Assembly (NCBI RefSeq): GCF_030412915.1
Contig: NZ_JAUHJR010000002.1
Span: forward strand, 1 to 64,000
Direction: 5' to 3'
DNA from: Nocardioides abyssi
GTDB lineage: Bacteria; Actinomycetota; Actinomycetes; Propionibacteriales; Nocardioidaceae
Length of the DNA: 64,000 nt
Part shown: positions 35,811 to 44,539 of the stretch, piece after piece
Layout of the letters: each line of letters begins with the position of its first letter
How positions within the stretch are numbered: position 1 is the first letter of the stretch
The notes under the pieces: generated by a model
What the model saw: only the letters and a program-made list of their open reading frames with translations
What the model was told of the DNA's origin: nothing
Databases searched by the model: none
Made by a program: the position numbers and the translations under genes

Positions 35811-36266
35811 TCAACCCACCGGAGGGCCGGCGAGCATCGCGATGCCGAAGAGCGCGACGACGGCGACCAGGGCGGCGACGAGCCCCTGGGCGGGGTTGCG
35901 GACGAGCCAGCCGACCGGCCGCTCGAGGCCGGAGCGGGCCGCGGCGTCCGAGCGCAGGCGCCAGGAGTCCGCGAGCAGACCGTGCCGGCCGGCGTACCGC
36001 TCGAACCAGAGGGTGAGGAACGGCGGCACCGAGGCGGCCAGGCCCCCGACGAGGCGGCCGGCGGACCAGCGCTGGTCGACGGCGACGACGACGGTGGTCA
36101 CGCAGTAGGCGATGAAGACCGCGCCGTGGATGGGGCCGAAGACCTGGACGCCGAGCTCGGTGGTGTCGGTGACGTACTTGAGGAACATGCCCGCCAGCAG
36201 CCCCGCCCAGGTGATGGCCTCGGCGGTGGCGACGATGCGGAAGAGCCGGTTCGGGGACGCGATCAC
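35811..36266 (-). CDS. DUF3817 family membrane protein
   Basis: 151 residues with about four hydrophobic helices: [49 protein letters not shown] and [21 protein letters not shown] and the early Glu are typical of DUF3817. The GTG start overlaps the purQ stop (GTGA), so it is co-translated with a purine enzyme. The function of the family is unknown. Confidence 0.85.
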   Translation of the reverse strand: MIASPNRLFRIVATAEAITWAGLLAGMFLKYVTDTTELGVQVFGPIHGAVFIAYCVTTVVVAVDQRWSAGRLVGGLAASVPPFLTLWFERYAGRHGLLADSWRLRSDAAARSGLERPVGWLVRNPAQGLVAALVAVVALFGIAMLAGPPVG

Positions 36267-36937
36267 GCGAACACCTCGGCGGCGAGCGTGGCCAGGGCGA
36301 AGAAGCCGAGGCCGTCGGTGCCGGTGCCGCAGAGCTCCTCGACGGAGTGCTCGGGGTGCGGCATCAGGCCGACGACGTTGCCGCGCTCGTTGGAGACGCC
36401 GGCGATGTCGCGCAGCGAGCCGTTGGGGTTCTCGCCGAGGTAGCGGGCGACGACCTGCCCCTCCCCCTCGAGCCGGTCGAGCGTCTCGGTGTCGGCGACG
36501 AACGAGCCCTCGCCGTTCTTCAGCGCGATCACGACCTCCTGCCCCTCGGCGTACGCCGCGGTCCAGGGGGTGTCGGTGCGCTCGATGCGCAGGCGCTGGT
36601 CGAGGCAGAGGAACTTCTGGCGCTGGTTGCGCACCAGCGCGCCGGGCAGCAGGTGGGACTCGCAGAGGATCTGGAAGCCGTTGCAGATGCCGAGCACCGG
36701 CATGCCGCGGCCGGCCGCCTCGACGACCTCGGTCATGACCGGGGAGAAGCGGGAGATCGCGCCGCAGCGCAGGTAGTCGCCGTAGGAGAAGCCACCCGGC
36801 AGCACGACCGCGTCCACGCCCTGCAGGTTGTGGTCGCCGTGCCACAGCGCGACGGCCTCGTGGCCGCCGAGCCGGACCGCGCGCTGCGCGTCGACGTCGT
36901 CGAGCGAGCCCGGGAAGGTGACGACGCCGACCTTCAT
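36263..36937 (-). CDS. purQ: Phosphoribosylformylglycinamidine synthase subunit PurQ (glutaminase)
   Basis: 224 residues. Class I glutamine amidotransferase with [19 protein letters not shown] (oxyanion region), [11 protein letters not shown] (nucleophile Cys) and HPEHSVEE (His and Glu). It supplies ammonia to PurL. The ATG overlaps the purS stop by 4 bp (ATGA). Confidence 0.96.
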   Translation of the reverse strand: MKVGVVTFPGSLDDVDAQRAVRLGGHEAVALWHGDHNLQGVDAVVLPGGFSYGDYLRCGAISRFSPVMTEVVEAAGRGMPVLGICNGFQILCESHLLPGALVRNQRQKFLCLDQRLRIERTDTPWTAAYAEGQEVVIALKNGEGSFVADTETLDRLEGEGQVVARYLGENPNGSLRDIAGVSNERGNVVGLMPHPEHSVEELCGTGTDGLGFFALATLAAEVFA

Positions 36938-37185
36938 GCGTCCTGCTCCACCCGCACGACGTAGTTCTCGATGACGGGGTTGGACAGCAGCGTCCCGGCC
37001 ATCTTCTCGACCTGGGCGACCACCTCGTCGGTGACCTCGCCCTCGACCTCGAGCTCGAACCGCTTGCCCTGGCGCACGTCGCTCACCCCGCTGAAGCCGA
37101 GGCGGGGCAGCGCTCCGAGGACCGCCTTGCCCTGGGGGTCGAGGATCTCGGGCTTGGGCATGACGTCGACCACGACTCGAGGCAT
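36934..37185 (-). CDS. purS: Phosphoribosylformylglycinamidine synthase subunit PurS
   Basis: 83 residues. [20 protein letters not shown] and [14 protein letters not shown] are the family blocks. It bridges PurL and PurQ. The ATG has TAGACT 6 nt upstream (37192-37197), so the operon purS-purQ-DUF3817 probably starts leaderless. Confidence 0.94.
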   Translation of the reverse strand: MPRVVVDVMPKPEILDPQGKAVLGALPRLGFSGVSDVRQGKRFELEVEGEVTDEVVAQVEKMAGTLLSNPVIENYVVRVEQDA

Positions 37186-37221
37186 GTGTCCAGTCTAGGC
37201 GGGGCGGGCACCGGTCCGGAC

Positions 37222-37743
37222 ATGAGCATTCCCACTGGTACGCCGATGGGCGGGCCGGGCGCCGGCCGCTCCCCGCTGGGCCTGGAGTTCCCGCAGTCCC
37301 TGGCGGTGTACGACGACTACGCGGCCGCCCAGAAGGCGGTCGACTTCCTGGCCGACCGCAAGTTCCCCGTCGAGCAGTGCATGATCGTCGGCACCGACCT
37401 CAAGCGGATCGAGCGGATCACCGGCCGGCTCACCACCGGCAAGGTCGCGCTCGGCGGGCTGCTGTCCGGAGCCTGGCTCGGCCTGTTCATCGGCCTGCTG
37501 TTCAGCATCTTCACCGACGAGGGGCTGCTGGCGATCCTGCTCTCGACGGTGCTCTTCGGTGCGCTGTTCGGCCTCGTCTGGGCGCTGGCCGGCTACGCCG
37601 CCACCCGCGGCCGCCGCGACTTCTCCTCGGTCACCCAGGTCGTCGCCACCCGCTACGAGGTGCTCGTCGAGCACAAGGTCGCCGCCCAGGCCCGCGAGCT
37701 CCTCGCCGAGCTGCCCGGTGGCCGGCCGGACCCTTTCGCCTGA
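37222..37743 (+). CDS. General stress protein 17M-like membrane protein
   Basis: 173 residues. A YflT/GSP17M-like N-terminal domain ([40 protein letters not shown]) is followed by two hydrophobic helices ([18 protein letters not shown] and [19 protein letters not shown]). Divergent from purS. The start at 37222 is chosen by family alignment; no clear ribosome binding site is present. Confidence 0.75.
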   Translation: MSIPTGTPMGGPGAGRSPLGLEFPQSLAVYDDYAAAQKAVDFLADRKFPVEQCMIVGTDLKRIERITGRLTTGKVALGGLLSGAWLGLFIGLLFSIFTDEGLLAILLSTVLFGALFGLVWALAGYAATRGRRDFSSVTQVVATRYEVLVEHKVAAQARELLAELPGGRPDPFA

Positions 37744-37756
37744 GGGGGCGGCGGGC

Positions 37757-37840
37757 TGCAGGGGTCACCGGTTAACCGGTGACCCCTGCACATATCGGGG
37801 CAGATCTCCCCCGATATGTGCAGGACTCCCCCGATATGTG
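37757..37840. terminator. Perfect 34-bp palindrome plus second hairpin with a repeated arm
   Basis: 37757-37790 is a perfect palindrome (half TGCAGGGGTCACCGGTT). Next, GCACATATCGGGG (37788-37800) pairs with CCCCGATATGTGC (37809-37821). The arm CCCCGATATGTG appears a third time at 37829-37840. The first two hairpins overlap by 3 bp. It lies between convergent genes, so a bidirectional terminator is likely; the repeated arm is unexplained. Confidence 0.75.
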
Positions 37841-37884
37841 GCCGGGATGTGGCGGACAGGTGGCCCGCGTGGCGGGCAGCCGGG

Positions 37885-38034
37885 CTAGGACCGGCTGTTC
37901 TGCACGACGACGATCACCAGCGCCACGCCGAGGCCGGCGAGGATCGGGCCGAGCACGCCCGATCCCCCGCCGAACCACCACAGGCAGCCGGCGACGATGA
38001 GGAAGCCGGCCACGATCAGCAGCAGCGCCCTCAC
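37885..38034 (-). CDS. Small membrane protein, 49 residues
   Basis: A GTG start at 38034 opens VRALLLIVAGFLIVAGCLWW, followed by a Gly/Ser loop and a second hydrophobic helix GPILAGLGVALVIVVV, ending QNSRS and TAG. Two helices with a short turn fit a small hairpin membrane protein. No homologue is recognised. It lies downstream of the acyl-CoA synthetase gene on the same strand. Confidence 0.6.
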   Translation of the reverse strand: MRALLLIVAGFLIVAGCLWWFGGGSGVLGPILAGLGVALVIVVVQNSRS

Positions 38035-38043
38035 CGCCGACCT

Positions 38044-38085
38044 TCCCGGATCCCGATCCCGATCCCGGTCCCGATCCCGACCCCG
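38044..38085. repeat. GATCCC hexamer microsatellite
   Basis: About seven imperfect copies of GATCCC/GGTCCC between the acyl-CoA synthetase stop and the 49-residue gene. Copy number could vary by slippage. Confidence 0.6.
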
Positions 38086-38101
38086 CTCAGGGCGGCTCGG
38101 G

Positions 38102-39667
38102 TCACGACAGCTCGCGCTTGAGGATCTTGCCGGTGGCCGTCATCGGCAGCGTGTCGACGACCTCGACGATGCGCGGGTACTTGTACGCCGCGAACTGCTG
38201 CTTGGACCACGCGACCAGCTCCTCGGGGGTGGTCGTGGCGCCGTCGTTGAGGATGACGAACGCCTTGATCTCCTCGCCGTGGCTCTCGTGGGGCACCCCG
38301 ATGACCGCGGCCAGCGAGACGGCCTCGTGGGTCATCAGGACCTCCTCGATCTCGCGGGGGTACACGTTGAAGCCGCCGCGGATGATCATGTCCTTGGACC
38401 GGTCGACGATGTAGTACCAGCCGTCCTCGTCCTTGCGGGCCAGGTCACCGGAGCGGAACCATCCGTCCTGGATCGCCTCGTCGGTGGCCTCGGGGCGGGC
38501 GTAGTAGCCCTTCATCACCACGTGGCCCTTGATCGCGATCTCGCCGACCGCGTCGGGGCCGGGCTCGTCGATCTCGTCCCACGAGTCGGCCTGGAGCAGC
38601 TTCATCTCGACGCCCGGCACCGGCACGCCGATCGAGCCCACACGCGGCGGCTGGCCGAGCGGGGAGAACGACGCCACCGGGGAGGTCTCCGAGAGGCCGT
38701 AGCCCTCGAGGATCGTCACGCCGAAGCGCTTCTCGAAGTCCTTGTGCACCTCCACCGGCAGCGCTGAGCCGCCCGCCGCGGCGACCCGGAGGTTGGCGGC
38801 GATCGAGGAGACGTCGACGCCGTCCTCGAGCGCGCCGAGCAGGCCCCAGTACATCGTCGGGACGCCCGCGAAGAACGTCACCTTCTCCTTCAGCATCAGC
38901 TGCAGCGCCGGCCCGGCCTCGAAGCGCGGGAGCATCACGACCGTGCCGCCGTAGGCGAACGCACCGTTCTGGATGACGGTCTGGCCGAAGGAGTGGAAGA
39001 GCGGCAGCGTGCACAGGTAGGTGTCCGGCTTCGAGGCGTCCGCGCCGAAGAGCGGCTCGCCGAGCAGCGCGTTGTCACGCATGTTGCGGTGCCGCAGCTC
39101 GGCGCCCTTGGGCTGCCCGGTCGTGCCGGAGGTGTAGAGGATGACCGCGGTGTCGTCCTCGTCGGTCTCCACCGAGGTGAACTCACCGGGCTGGCCGCCC
39201 ATCGCCTGCGCCATCGTCTCGGTGCCCTCGATCGGGCTGTCCGCGCCGAGGTCGGCGGTGATCACGAAGAAGTGCTCGCAGCCCTCGACCTCACCGAACC
39301 CGGCGTACCCCTCCTGCGCCATCGGCAGCTCGGGGGTGCCCTGGAAGCAGAAGTAGGCCTTCGCGTCGCTGTCGCGCAGGTGGTAGGCCACCTCGCGGCC
39401 CTTGAGCAGCACGTTGAGCGGGACGACCGTCGCGCCGGCCTTGAGGATGCCGTAGTAGACGACCGAGAAGTACGGCAGGTTCGGGCAGCTCAGCGCCACC
39501 TTGTCGCCGGGCTCGATCCCGCGGGAGACCAGCAGGTTGGCGACCATGTTGGCGAACGAGTCGACCGCGGCGTACGTCAGGCGGGTGTCACCGAGGACCA
39601 CCGCGTCGCGGTCGGGGTACTGCTGGGCGCTGTTCTCGAGCAGGGACGAGAGGTTGTACGACGACAC
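38102..39667 (-). CDS. Long-chain fatty acid-CoA ligase (acyl-CoA synthetase)
   Basis: 521 residues of the adenylate-forming family. The P-loop is ILYTSGTTGQPKGAELRHRN, with GYGLSETSPV, SGDLARKDEDGWYYIVDRSK then KDMI, and the catalytic Lys in TGKILKREL at the very end. It activates fatty or other carboxylic acids with ATP and CoA. Length suits medium/long-chain FadD-like enzymes; the substrate cannot be told. GTG start with GGAGG 7 nt upstream. Confidence 0.9.
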   Translation of the reverse strand: MSSYNLSSLLENSAQQYPDRDAVVLGDTRLTYAAVDSFANMVANLLVSRGIEPGDKVALSCPNLPYFSVVYYGILKAGATVVPLNVLLKGREVAYHLRDSDAKAYFCFQGTPELPMAQEGYAGFGEVEGCEHFFVITADLGADSPIEGTETMAQAMGGQPGEFTSVETDEDDTAVILYTSGTTGQPKGAELRHRNMRDNALLGEPLFGADASKPDTYLCTLPLFHSFGQTVIQNGAFAYGGTVVMLPRFEAGPALQLMLKEKVTFFAGVPTMYWGLLGALEDGVDVSSIAANLRVAAAGGSALPVEVHKDFEKRFGVTILEGYGLSETSPVASFSPLGQPPRVGSIGVPVPGVEMKLLQADSWDEIDEPGPDAVGEIAIKGHVVMKGYYARPEATDEAIQDGWFRSGDLARKDEDGWYYIVDRSKDMIIRGGFNVYPREIEEVLMTHEAVSLAAVIGVPHESHGEEIKAFVILNDGATTTPEELVAWSKQQFAAYKYPRIVEVVDTLPMTATGKILKRELS

Positions 39668-39712
39668 AGGTGGCCTCCATCACGACGATCGGGAGGCCAA
39701 CCTACCCAGCCG

Positions 39713-40144
39713 TCACGAGCCCGTCCGGTGCCGCTCCCCCAGGAGCCGGGCCGCCCGGCGCAGGTCGGAGCGGACCGCGGCGGGCGAGACCAGCGCGAGC
39801 GCGCGGGCCAGCGGGCCGAGCGGGCCTCGACCGCGCAGGTCCATCACGACGCCGACGACGCAGCCGCCACCGGGCGCGGGGGCGAGCTCGAGGGTGAGGT
39901 CGGCCTCGAAGCCGCGCCAGGTGCCGGTCTCCGACCAGCGCTGCGGCCGGACCAGCTCGGTGGTCCGCATCCGCGGCCGCAGGCCCGGCAGTGTCACGTC
40001 GGTCCAGGTCTGGCCGACGCCCATCTCACCGACGACGTCCTCGACGCGGGCCAGGCTCGACTGCCACTCCGCGCGGTTCGCCGGGTCCGCGAGGTAGTCG
40101 CAGACGACCTCCGGCGGCACCGGGAAGTGGACCGAGCCGCTCAT
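39713..40144 (-). CDS. SRPBCC family protein (polyketide cyclase/dehydrase fold)
   Basis: 143 residues. HFPVPPEVVCDYLADPANRA then EW is the typical SRPBCC opening (helix after strand 1). Hydrophobic-pocket strands follow, and a C-terminal helix LGPLARALALVSPAAVRSDL. It binds a small hydrophobic ligand. It starts 7 bp after purC, so it is in the same transcript. Confidence 0.8.
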   Translation of the reverse strand: MSGSVHFPVPPEVVCDYLADPANRAEWQSSLARVEDVVGEMGVGQTWTDVTLPGLRPRMRTTELVRPQRWSETGTWRGFEADLTLELAPAPGGGCVVGVVMDLRGRGPLGPLARALALVSPAAVRSDLRRAARLLGERHRTGS

Positions 40145-40151
40145 GCGCCCG

Positions 40152-41051
40152 TCACCAGCGCTCGCCGGTGAGCCGCTCGTACGCCTCGACGTACCGCGCC
40201 CGGGTGCGCTCGACGACCTCCGGCGGCAGCGGCGGCGGCGCCTCGCCCGAGGCGCGGTCCCAGCCGGACTCCGGCGAGGTCAGCCAGTTGCGGACGACCT
40301 GCTTGTCGTACGACGGCTGGGTGCGGCCGGGCTGCCACTCCGCGAGCGGCCAGAAGCGGGACGAGTCCGGCGTCAGCACCTCGTCGCCGAGGGCGGTCGT
40401 GCCGTCCGCGCGGTCGCCGAACTCCAGCTTGGTGTCGGCCAGGATGATCCCCTGCTCCCGCGCGATCGACTCGGCGCGGGCGTAGACCTCGAGCGTCAGG
40501 TCGCGCAGGCGTGCCGCGCCGCCGGGGCCGACGACCGCGGCGACGGCGTCGAGGTCCACGTTCTCGTCGTGGTCGCCGAAGTCGGCCTTCGTGGCCGGGG
40601 TGAAGATCGGCTCCGGCAGGCGGGAGCCGTCCTCGAGCCCCGCGGGCAGCGGGTTGCCGCAGACCTCGCCGGTCGCGCGGTAGTCGCTGAGTCCGGAGCC
40701 GGTCAGGTAGCCGCGGGCCACGCACTCGACCGGGAACATCGACAGCTTCTCGCAGACCACCGCCCGGCCGCGGACCGCCGCCGGCACGTCGGTGGAGAGC
40801 ACGTGATGGGGGACGATGTCCTCGAGCCGGTCGAACCACCACAGCGACATCCGGGTGAGGATCTCGCCCTTGTCGGGGATCGTGGCGTCGAGGATGAAGT
40901 CGTACGCCGAGATGCGGTCGCTGGCGACCATGAGCAGCGCGCCGGCGTACGGACCCTCGGTCAGCTCGTAGAGGTCACGCACCTTCCCCGAGTGCAGGTG
41001 CTGGGCCCCCTCGATCGGCGGGGCTGCGGGGATCGCTCCGGTCTCGGCCAC
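40152..41051 (-). CDS. purC: Phosphoribosylaminoimidazole-succinocarboxamide synthase
   Basis: SAICAR synthase: ATP-dependent joining of CAIR and aspartate. 299 residues. Blocks include HSGKVRDLYEL, VASDRISAYDFIL, VECVARGYLTGSG, ILADTKLEFG and DEVLTPDSSRFWP. GTG start with TAGCCT 6 nt upstream (41058-41063 on the minus strand), hence leaderless. Followed by the SRPBCC gene. Confidence 0.96.
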   Translation of the reverse strand: MAETGAIPAAPPIEGAQHLHSGKVRDLYELTEGPYAGALLMVASDRISAYDFILDATIPDKGEILTRMSLWWFDRLEDIVPHHVLSTDVPAAVRGRAVVCEKLSMFPVECVARGYLTGSGLSDYRATGEVCGNPLPAGLEDGSRLPEPIFTPATKADFGDHDENVDLDAVAAVVGPGGAARLRDLTLEVYARAESIAREQGIILADTKLEFGDRADGTTALGDEVLTPDSSRFWPLAEWQPGRTQPSYDKQVVRNWLTSPESGWDRASGEAPPPLPPEVVERTRARYVEAYERLTGERW

Positions 41052-41084
41052 CCCGTCAGGCTAGTGCGGTGGCACAGTGGGCCC

Positions 41085-41699
41085 ATGGCTGAGTCCGCTG
41101 CTGACGTCCACGCCCGCGTCCTCCAGCACGCCGCCGACGGGCGGCTGCCCATGCCGCCCTCGGGCGAGTGGGACGTCTTCCCCTGGGAGGTCCGCGACGG
41201 CCGGGTCGCGCCGCGTGCGCTGCGCCGGCCCGCCCCCGAGCCGCCCCGGGAGGGCGAGGACCCCGCCCGGCCGTGCTCCTCGTGCGCCGGCTTCGACCCC
41301 GACCGGGTCGTCTGGGAGGACGAGCGGTGGGTGCTCACCCACCGCGGCGCCCCCTCCGGGCTCCCGCTCGTGCTCGTGCTGCACACCCGCGAGCACCTCG
41401 ACGCCGGCGACCTCGACGACGACCACGCCTCCGAGCTCGGCCGGATCACCAACCGCCTCGTGCGGGTCGTCGGCAGCCTCGACAACATCGGCCGCGTCCA
41501 CGTCAACCGCTGGGGCGACGGCGGCTCCCACTTCCACCTGTGGTTCCACGCCCGCACCGCCGGGCTCACCAGCGTGCTCGGGTCCTACGCCGTCGAGTGG
41601 GACGACATCCTCCCGCCCGGCCCCGAGGACGTCTGGCGCGCGGACCTCCACACCGTCGCCACCAAGCTGGCCAACTGGGGCGGCACCGCCCGCGCCTGA
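41085..41699 (+). CDS. HIT-like domain protein
   Basis: 204 residues. WVLTHRGAPSGLPLVLVLHT and GSHFHLWFHART (H-x-H-x-x-x-H-like) mark a histidine-triad nucleotide-binding fold, as in Ap4A hydrolases or galactose-1-phosphate uridylyltransferase relatives. The CSSCAGF pair suggests a metal site. Divergent from purC. CACAGT lies 6 nt before the ATG. Confidence 0.75.
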   Translation: MAESAADVHARVLQHAADGRLPMPPSGEWDVFPWEVRDGRVAPRALRRPAPEPPREGEDPARPCSSCAGFDPDRVVWEDERWVLTHRGAPSGLPLVLVLHTREHLDAGDLDDDHASELGRITNRLVRVVGSLDNIGRVHVNRWGDGGSHFHLWFHARTAGLTSVLGSYAVEWDDILPPGPEDVWRADLHTVATKLANWGGTARA

Positions 41700-41731
41700 C
41701 CCGCACCGCCACCACCCTGCGCCTCTCGCCG

Positions 41732-41775
41732 GGTTTCGACACGGTCGGCGCTGGGGCGCCTCCCTGCTCAACCAG
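41732..41775. repeat. Dispersed palindromic element overlapping a gene end
   Basis: A 44-bp copy, GGTTTCGACACGGTCGG...GCTCAACCAG. On the minus strand its GCTGGTTGA supplies the last codons and stop of the monooxygenase-like gene. Confidence 0.75.
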
Positions 41776-42364
41776 CGGAGGTGGTGGAGCGGCGCCAGGG
41801 GGCGGGGCGGCCGTGGAGCCACCACTCCATCCGGCGGGTCATCCAGGGCAGGGCGGCGTAGGTCATCGCCGGGGTCATCACGAGGACCACGACGAGCACG
41901 CGCAGCGGGAGCCAGACGTCGCCGAGGACCGGGGTGGCGAGCCAGTTGACCAGGACGCTGAGCGGGTAGAAGACCAGGAAGATCACCGAGGCCTGCTTCC
42001 ACCGGGGCGGGGCGGCCGGCACCGCGCGGAGGTCCTCGACGTCCTGGGCGGCCGGGTCGTCGAACCAGCCCTCGATCCCGGTCCGTCGCTCGACCCGCGA
42101 CTCCACGACCCCGAGACCGGCGGCCGAGGAGCGCCACCACTGCCGCTGCGGGGAGTGCTCCCACGCCTGGAGCGCGTCACCGTCGGCGAACCGGTAGAGC
42201 ATGTGCCAGGTCGCCGACCCCGCCTCCGGCCGGACCCAGCCCGCGCCGAGGAAGCCCGGGAACTGCTGGGCCAGCGTCGTGCCGGCCTGCAGCCAGCTGA
42301 GCATCTCCGCGTCGTGCCCGGGGTCGAGCGTGCGGGTGATCGAGACGGTGACGGGCTGGCTCAT
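41768..42364 (-). CDS. Antibiotic biosynthesis monooxygenase-like protein with membrane tail
   Basis: 198 residues. An ABM dimeric ferredoxin-like domain (about 1-100: VTVSITRTLDPGHDAEMLSW, FPGFLGAGWVRP, WHMLYRFADG) is fused to two or three hydrophobic helices (ASVIFLVFYPLSVLVNWLAT, VLVVVLVMTPAMTYAALPW). This ABM-plus-membrane design is known in a conserved family of unknown function. Its last three codons (SAG) and stop lie in a dispersed repeat. Start ATG 42364; a second ATG 12 codons upstream is possible. Confidence 0.75.
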   Translation of the reverse strand: MSQPVTVSITRTLDPGHDAEMLSWLQAGTTLAQQFPGFLGAGWVRPEAGSATWHMLYRFADGDALQAWEHSPQRQWWRSSAAGLGVVESRVERRTGIEGWFDDPAAQDVEDLRAVPAAPPRWKQASVIFLVFYPLSVLVNWLATPVLGDVWLPLRVLVVVLVMTPAMTYAALPWMTRRMEWWLHGRPAPWRRSTTSAG

Positions 42365-42447
42365 GGCGGCATGGTCGACGCCCGGCCCGCGTCGTACCAA
42401 ACCGCGCCCCGCCCTGCTGTCTGGGCCCGCCCCCGTCGGGGCAACGG

Positions 42448-43905
42448 GTGCCGGTGAGCGACGAGGGAGCCGGCGCCCGGGCGGCGGCCGAGGAGGAGCG
42501 TCCGCGGGAGGAGCACACCCCCGACCCGCGCCGCTGGAAGATCCTCGGCGTCACGCTCGTCGTCGGCTTCATGTCGCTGCTCGACGTCACGATCGTCAAC
42601 GTCGCGGTCCCCTCGATGCAGGAGGGCCTCGACACCTCGGCCGGCACGATCCAGTGGGTCGTGTCCGGCTACGCCCTGGCCTTCGGCCTGACCCTCGTCG
42701 CCGGCGGGCGGCTCGGTGACGCCTACGGGCGCCGACGGCTGATGCTGATCGGGCTGACCGGCTTCATCCTCTCCAGCGCCGCGGTCGGCTTCGCCCCCAA
42801 CATCGAGACCGTCGTCGCCGCCCGCCTCGCGCAGGGCGCGACCGCCGGCCTGCTGACCCCGCAGAACTCCGGCCTCATCCAGCAGCTGTTCCGCGGACCC
42901 GAGCGCGGCCGGGCGTTCGGCGCCTTCGGGTTCACCGTCTCGCTCTCCTCGGCCCTCGGGCCGGTCCTGGGCGGCGCGATCATCGCGCTGGCCGGGGAGG
43001 AGGAGGGCTGGCGGTGGCTGTTCCTCGTCAACGTCCCCATCGGGCTGGCCGCCCTGGTCGCGATCGCGGTGATCGTCCCGGGCCCCGACCGCAGGGACGA
43101 GGACACCGGCACCTGTATCGACGTGCCGGGCGCGCTGCTGCTCGGCGGCGCGGTGCTGTGCGTGCTCTTCCCGCTCGTGAGCCTGGAGAGCGGCGCGCTG
43201 CTGCCCCTCGTGCTGCTCGCCGGGGCGCCCGTCCTCGGCTGGGCGTTCGTCCGCTGGGAGGCCCGGCTGCGCCGCCAGGGCCGCCCGCCCCTGCTCGACG
43301 TCTCGCTGCTGCGGAGCCTGCCCGGCTACAGCACCGGCATGGCGATCGGCGCGCTCTACTTCACCGGGTTCACCGGTGTCTTCCTCGTGCTGTCGGTCCA
43401 CCTCCAGGGCGCGCTCGACCTCACCCCGCTGCAGGCGGGCCTGCTGGTGACCCCGTTCGCGGTGGGCGCCGCGATCACCGCCCCGATCTCGGGGCGCCTG
43501 GTGTCGCGGTACGGCCGCTCGCTCACCGTGGTCGCGCTCGTGGTGATGATGACCGGCACCGCCCTGACGGCCTGGCTGGCCCCGACCTACGGCGACGGCG
43601 ACATCTGGATGGCGCTCGTGCCGTGCCTGTTCCTCGCCGGCGTCGGCGGCGGCGGGGTCATCTCGCCGAACTTCACGCTCACCCTCGCCGAGGTGCCGCC
43701 CCGGATGGGCGGCGCCGCGGGCGCGGCCCTGCAGACCGGCCAACGGATCGGGTCGTCGCTCGGCGCGGCACTGCTGATGACGACGTACGGCGTGGCGATG
43801 GGCCCGTTCAGCGCCCAGGGCGCGCTGCGGGCAGCCCTCGTCGCGTCGCTGGTGGTGCTGTGCGCGGCTCTCGCCGCAGCGGTCTGGTCGCAGCGCCACG
43901 AATGA
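42448..43905 (+). CDS. MFS drug transporter, DHA2 (EmrB/QacA) family
   Basis: 485 residues with about 14 hydrophobic helices. Helix 1 has LLDVTIVNVAVPSMQ, the DHA2 motif D1; loop 2-3 has GGRLGDAYGRRR. Motif C appears as GFTVSLSSALGPVLGG. Likely a proton-driven exporter of hydrophobic compounds. GTG start; a GTG two codons later is equally possible. No regulator is adjacent. Confidence 0.9.
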   Translation: MPVSDEGAGARAAAEEERPREEHTPDPRRWKILGVTLVVGFMSLLDVTIVNVAVPSMQEGLDTSAGTIQWVVSGYALAFGLTLVAGGRLGDAYGRRRLMLIGLTGFILSSAAVGFAPNIETVVAARLAQGATAGLLTPQNSGLIQQLFRGPERGRAFGAFGFTVSLSSALGPVLGGAIIALAGEEEGWRWLFLVNVPIGLAALVAIAVIVPGPDRRDEDTGTCIDVPGALLLGGAVLCVLFPLVSLESGALLPLVLLAGAPVLGWAFVRWEARLRRQGRPPLLDVSLLRSLPGYSTGMAIGALYFTGFTGVFLVLSVHLQGALDLTPLQAGLLVTPFAVGAAITAPISGRLVSRYGRSLTVVALVVMMTGTALTAWLAPTYGDGDIWMALVPCLFLAGVGGGGVISPNFTLTLAEVPPRMGGAAGAALQTGQRIGSSLGAALLMTTYGVAMGPFSAQGALRAALVASLVVLCAALAAAVWSQRHE

Positions 43906-43918
43906 GGTGTCATGGGTC

Positions 43919-44521
43919 ATGGCCTCCGAGACGTTCCTCCGCGACCCCGACCCGCACCCGTCCACAGCCGCCATGCTCGACGCCGACCGCTCGGCGTACG
44001 GCTTCGTCATGAACCTCACCCGCGTGTGGGCCCACCAGCCCGACGTCCACCGGGCGTACGTCGCCCTGGTGACCACGGCCGCGGACGCGGCCGGGCTGAC
44101 GATGCGCGACCGCGGGGTGCTCGTGACGGCGCTGGCCAGCACGATGGGCGACTCCTACTGCTCGATCGCCTGGGGCGGGCGGCTGGCCGAGGAGGCCGGT
44201 GACCCCGCCGTGCCGGTCGCGGTGCTCTCGGGCAGCGACGAGGGCCTCGAGGAGCGCGACCGGGCGCTCGCGGCGTGGGCGCGCGCGGTCGTCCGCGACC
44301 CGGGCGGCACGACCGGCCGCGACGTCGACCGGCTCCGCGCCGCCGGGCTGGACGACGCCCAGGTGGTGGCCGCGACGGTGTACGTCGCCGCGCGACTCGC
44401 CTTCTCGACCGTCAACGGCGCCCTGGGGGCCCGGCCGGACGCCGGCCTGCGCGGGTCCACGCCGCCGGAGGTGCTGGACGCCGTCACGTGGGGACGGCCG
44501 ATCGAGCCCGCCGACGACTGA
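43919..44521 (+). CDS. Carboxymuconolactone decarboxylase/AhpD-like protein
   Basis: 200 residues, all-helical. LTMRDRGVLVTALASTMGDS then YCSIAWGGRLAEE matches the CMD/AhpD core, but only one Cys is present where peroxidases have C-x-x-C. A redox role is therefore doubtful. The second half repeats the helical pattern (VVAATVYVAARLAFSTVNGA). ATG 43919 is chosen because AGG lies about 11 nt before it. It follows the exporter by 13 bp and is likely co-transcribed. Confidence 0.75.
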   Translation: MASETFLRDPDPHPSTAAMLDADRSAYGFVMNLTRVWAHQPDVHRAYVALVTTAADAAGLTMRDRGVLVTALASTMGDSYCSIAWGGRLAEEAGDPAVPVAVLSGSDEGLEERDRALAAWARAVVRDPGGTTGRDVDRLRAAGLDDAQVVAATVYVAARLAFSTVNGALGARPDAGLRGSTPPEVLDAVTWGRPIEPADD

Positions 44522-44539
44522 GCCGCGGGGTTATGCCCG

